The notes below the pieces were generated by a model that saw nothing but the letters and a program-made list of their open reading frames with translations, was not told where the DNA came from and did no database searches. A stretch of DNA of 6,048 bases from an uncultured Dorea sp. (GTDB lineage Bacteria > Bacillota > Clostridia > Lachnospirales > Lachnospiraceae), in NCBI RefSeq assembly GCF_934294775.1, contig NZ_CAKRAH010000090.1, forward strand, positions 1 to 6,048, written 5' to 3'. The translations under genes and the position numbers were made by a program. This document shows, piece by piece, positions 5,802-6,048 of the stretch. Within the stretch, counting starts at the first letter, position 1; each line of letters opens with the position of its first letter.

Positions 5802-5820
5802 CAAAAAATTAGTTTTTTTG
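5802..5820. other. Weak A/T hairpin in the gap after the sugar kinase gene
   Basis: CAAAAAA (5802-5808) faces TTTTTTG (5814-5820), seven pairs with one G-C, around a 5-nt loop. It lies 21 bases after the kinase stop on the minus strand, where a terminator is expected, but it lacks a GC stem and a following T run. It may be a poor terminator or simply A/T-rich spacer. Confidence 0.25.
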
Positions 5821-5841
5821 TCCACATTTTTATGCAGAATT

Positions 5842-6048
5842 CTACCATTTCATATGTTCGATTGCGCTCTTCTCAATCTCAAGTCCTGCTTTATAATGAT
5901 CCATGAATACATTAAATCCATCAATCTCTTCTTTCGTAGGCTCAATCGTCTCACCGGATAATTCTTTAAAAATTCTGTTATCCAGGAAGTCTTCCAGCTT
6001 TTCTCCGTCTTTTTTATCTGCCAGATATGCAGCCAGAAGTGCGATTCC
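5842..6048 (-). CDS. FGGY-family carbohydrate kinase, C-terminal end only
   Basis: The frame enters at the right edge on the minus strand and ends with TAG at 5844-5842, giving 68 residues. GIALLAAYLADKKDGEKLEDFLD (visible 1-23) resembles the C-terminal helix after the glycine-rich ATP-site region of FGGY kinases (xylulokinase, ribulokinase and relatives), where a G-x-A-x-x-A-A-Y pattern is usual; the stretch EIDGFNVFMDHYKAGLEIEKSAIE (41-64) also fits the closing helices of clostridial members. Such enzymes phosphorylate a pentose, pentulose or polyol with ATP in the cytoplasm. The substrate cannot be told from this end, and the N-terminal half and operon partners lie outside the window. There is no close coupling to rplY, which starts 336 bases further on. 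Confidence 0.7.
   Translation of the reverse strand, partial: GIALLAAYLADKKDGEKLEDFLDNRIFKELSGETIEPTKEEIDGFNVFMDHYKAGLEIEKSAIEHMKW

Noticed and set aside
5506..5841. T-box, riboswitch or CRISPR in the gap upstream of rplY
   Set aside because: No T-box bulge sequence, no known aptamer core and no regularly spaced repeat was seen; the gap is accounted for by the two hairpin domains, a -10 box and an A/T-rich stretch.

Overview
The window looks like chromosome from a low-to-mid GC, anaerobic Firmicute, most likely a gut Lachnospiraceae-type Clostridium relative. This is inferred from AGGAGG-type ribosome binding sites, extended -10 promoters, the mix of A/T-rich intergenic DNA with C/T-rich antisense coding, and the gene set: a CdaR-type regulator, glycerate kinase, a Ctc-type L25 and an FGGY kinase. 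I cannot name a species.

Layout. Two genes run rightward: a CdaR-family sugar-diacid regulator entering from the left edge (to 1130) and a class II glycerate kinase, glxK (1421-2548). Three genes run leftward: a cytoplasmic class C beta-lactamase-like serine hydrolase with a C-terminal extension (2576-4780), ribosomal protein L25/Ctc, rplY (4912-5505), and the C-terminal end of an FGGY-type sugar kinase entering from the right edge (5842-6048). glxK and the hydrolase converge with only 27 bases between their stops. A strong hairpin terminator ends the regulator gene, and a 15-bp stem terminator ends rplY. The promoter of the hydrolase gene starts exactly at the edge of that second terminator.

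Function. The regulator and glxK make a plausible local unit. CdaR proteins sense glycerate or sugar diacids, and glycerate kinase makes 2-phosphoglycerate for glycolysis. The glxK promoter has an extended -10 with a poor -35, and a 12-base direct repeat, one copy of which covers the -35 region. That is the layout expected of an activator-dependent promoter. The hydrolase, L25 and FGGY kinase look like independent transcription units.

The most unusual part is the gap between rplY and the FGGY kinase (5506-5841). It contains a 161-nt near-perfect inverted repeat (5531-5691) that folds into one long hairpin of about 70 pairs with a 3-nt loop. Ten of its eleven transition differences between arms are G-U wobbles if the RNA is read from the plus strand, antisense to rplY, and would be A-C mismatches on the other strand. 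A second hairpin domain (5691-5746) shows the same strand bias. This suggests an undescribed structured RNA, or a palindromic mobile element, lodged next to the L25 ribosome binding site. I recognise no known RNA family in it.
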